Under the pieces are notes generated by a model. It was given only the letters and a program-made list of their open reading frames with translations, searched no databases and was not told where the DNA came from. Below, one piece after another: positions 5,218 through 5,708 of a stretch of 5,708 nucleotides of DNA. Within the stretch, counting starts at the first letter, position 1. Each line of letters opens with the position of its first letter. Origin of the DNA: Candidatus Fermentithermobacillaceae bacterium (GTDB taxonomy: Bacteria; Bacillota; Sulfobacillia; Fermentithermobacillales; Fermentithermobacillaceae); assembly GCA_012842105.1 (NCBI GenBank), contig DUTL01000177.1, positions 1-5,708 of the forward strand, in the 5' to 3' direction. A program made the position numbers and the translations under genes.

Positions 5218-5601
5218 TTAACCTTCACCATTGGCCTGAGTTGTGGTCTTTTCCCCAACCTTTTCCCCTGTCCATCCTCTTAGATAATGTCGTCGTATCA
5301 GGCCCAGGTTGTTAAATATCCTTACTCCAAGCGCCACAACTGCAGCAAGGTACAACTCGATACCCAAGACGTCCCCAAGGTAAACAAACGCAGCGGCCAG
5401 AATGGTATTGCCAAGAAAACCGGTGACAAAAATCGTAATGTCGAAGTCCCCTTCCAGGCTTGCTCGCAGGCCGCCAAGGGATGTATCTACGCCCGCCAAG
5501 AGGCTGACTGCCAGGTAACGTGCAATTATCACCGGAATTTTCCATGGAATATTAAGCCCAACTACAATTCCCACAAGCAAGGCTGCCAAAAGATACCACA
5601 T
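5218..5601 (-). CDS. sbp: Small basic membrane protein Sbp (DUF1290 family)
   Basis: This 127-residue protein of unknown molecular role is conserved upstream of the ftsA/ftsZ genes in Firmicutes. It starts MWYLLAALLVGIVVGLNIPWKIP and has about three hydrophobic segments (roughly 3-17, 26-39, 55-76) plus a weaker one near 80-93. The family pattern is clear: LAVSLLAGVDTSLGGLRASLEGDFD (30-54), FVTGFLGNTILAAAFVYLGDVLGIELYLAAVVALGVRIFNNLGLIRRHYL (58-107). It ends in a polar tail (WTGEKVGEKTTTQANGEG). ATG 5601 shares its A with the TAA stop of the upstream gene, and AGAGGG lies about 7 bases before it, so the two are translationally coupled. A link to division or envelope assembly is inferred from position only. 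Confidence 0.93.
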   Translation of the reverse strand: MWYLLAALLVGIVVGLNIPWKIPVIIARYLAVSLLAGVDTSLGGLRASLEGDFDITIFVTGFLGNTILAAAFVYLGDVLGIELYLAAVVALGVRIFNNLGLIRRHYLRGWTGEKVGEKTTTQANGEG

Positions 5602-5708
5602 TACGATCCCTCTTTTTGAACTGGTTTTGCAAACCTAAAATTGAGTGACCCGCTGTAGGCAGGCAAGACGATCTCTTGCTCCACCTTAATCTTCACGTCA
5701 ATACCCCA
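5601..5708 (-). CDS. C-terminal end of a DUF881 family protein (5' part outside window)
   Basis: Only the last 35 codons plus the TAA stop are present, with the frame open to the window edge. The residues WGIDVKIKVEQEIVLPAYSGSLNFRFAKPVQ, ending KEGS, match the C-terminus of DUF881 (YlxW/YlxX) proteins, which typically close with 'VKIxxxxxIxLPAYxGSLxFxYAKP'. These are coiled-coil, membrane-anchored proteins encoded between divIB/ftsQ and sbp, with no known activity. The one-base overlap of its stop with the sbp start supports a shared operon. The frame was translated directly from the sequence. Confidence 0.8.
   Translation of the reverse strand, partial: WGIDVKIKVEQEIVLPAYSGSLNFRFAKPVQKEGS

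Noticed and set aside
5287..5619. 110-codon open frame on the plus strand opposite sbp
   Set aside because: It lies antisense to sbp and the DUF881/sbp junction, and the translated sequence shows no domain. The minus-strand reading explains the region.

Overview
All genes in this window lie on the minus strand, so transcription runs from the high coordinates down to position 1. The content is the division/sporulation cluster of an endospore-forming Firmicute. It holds a DUF881 gene (3' end only), sbp, ftsZ, spoIIGA, sigE, sigG, spoIIR, a ylmC/ymxH-type PRC-barrel gene and the 5' end of a membrane-anchored HlyD/biotinyl-lipoyl-like gene. The proteins resemble Bacillus subtilis counterparts, but the layout departs from Bacillus: no ftsA between sbp and ftsZ, no ylmA after sigG, and spoIIR sitting directly behind sigG. 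This points to a clostridial lineage (Clostridia in the broad sense, perhaps Peptococcaceae-like). I cannot name a genus from sequence alone.

Region by region in transcription order: 5708-5171 is the tail of the divIB/ylxWX-type envelope block (DUF881 protein, then Sbp, overlapping by one base). 5170-4106 is FtsZ. 4105-3986 is a 120-base intergenic region with a perfect tandem 8-bp repeat and a TATGAT box, the likely spoIIGA control region. 3985-2334 is spoIIGA-sigE. 2333-2231 is the sigG leader, the most structured piece of non-coding sequence here. 2230-710 is sigG-spoIIR, separated by 18 bases. 709-640 is a short promoter-like gap. 639-379 is ylmC/ymxH, and 309-1 is the HlyD-like gene with its own sigma-A-like promoter.

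How they work together (family knowledge): FtsZ builds the division ring, including the asymmetric sporulation septum. After septation the forespore makes SpoIIR, which crosses to the mother-cell side and activates the membrane protease SpoIIGA. SpoIIGA removes the pro-sequence of sigma-E and starts the mother-cell programme. Sigma-G later takes over the forespore. The signal (SpoIIR), receptor protease (SpoIIGA), substrate (pro-sigma-E) and the later forespore sigma are all encoded side by side here.

No mobile element, CRISPR array, RNA gene or new multi-gene system was found. The observation most worth follow-up is the sigG leader. Two nested inverted repeats would bury both the ribosome-binding site and the GTG start codon in any transcript reading through from sigE. 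A sigma-F-like promoter lies between the arms and would give a shorter transcript without the upstream arms.
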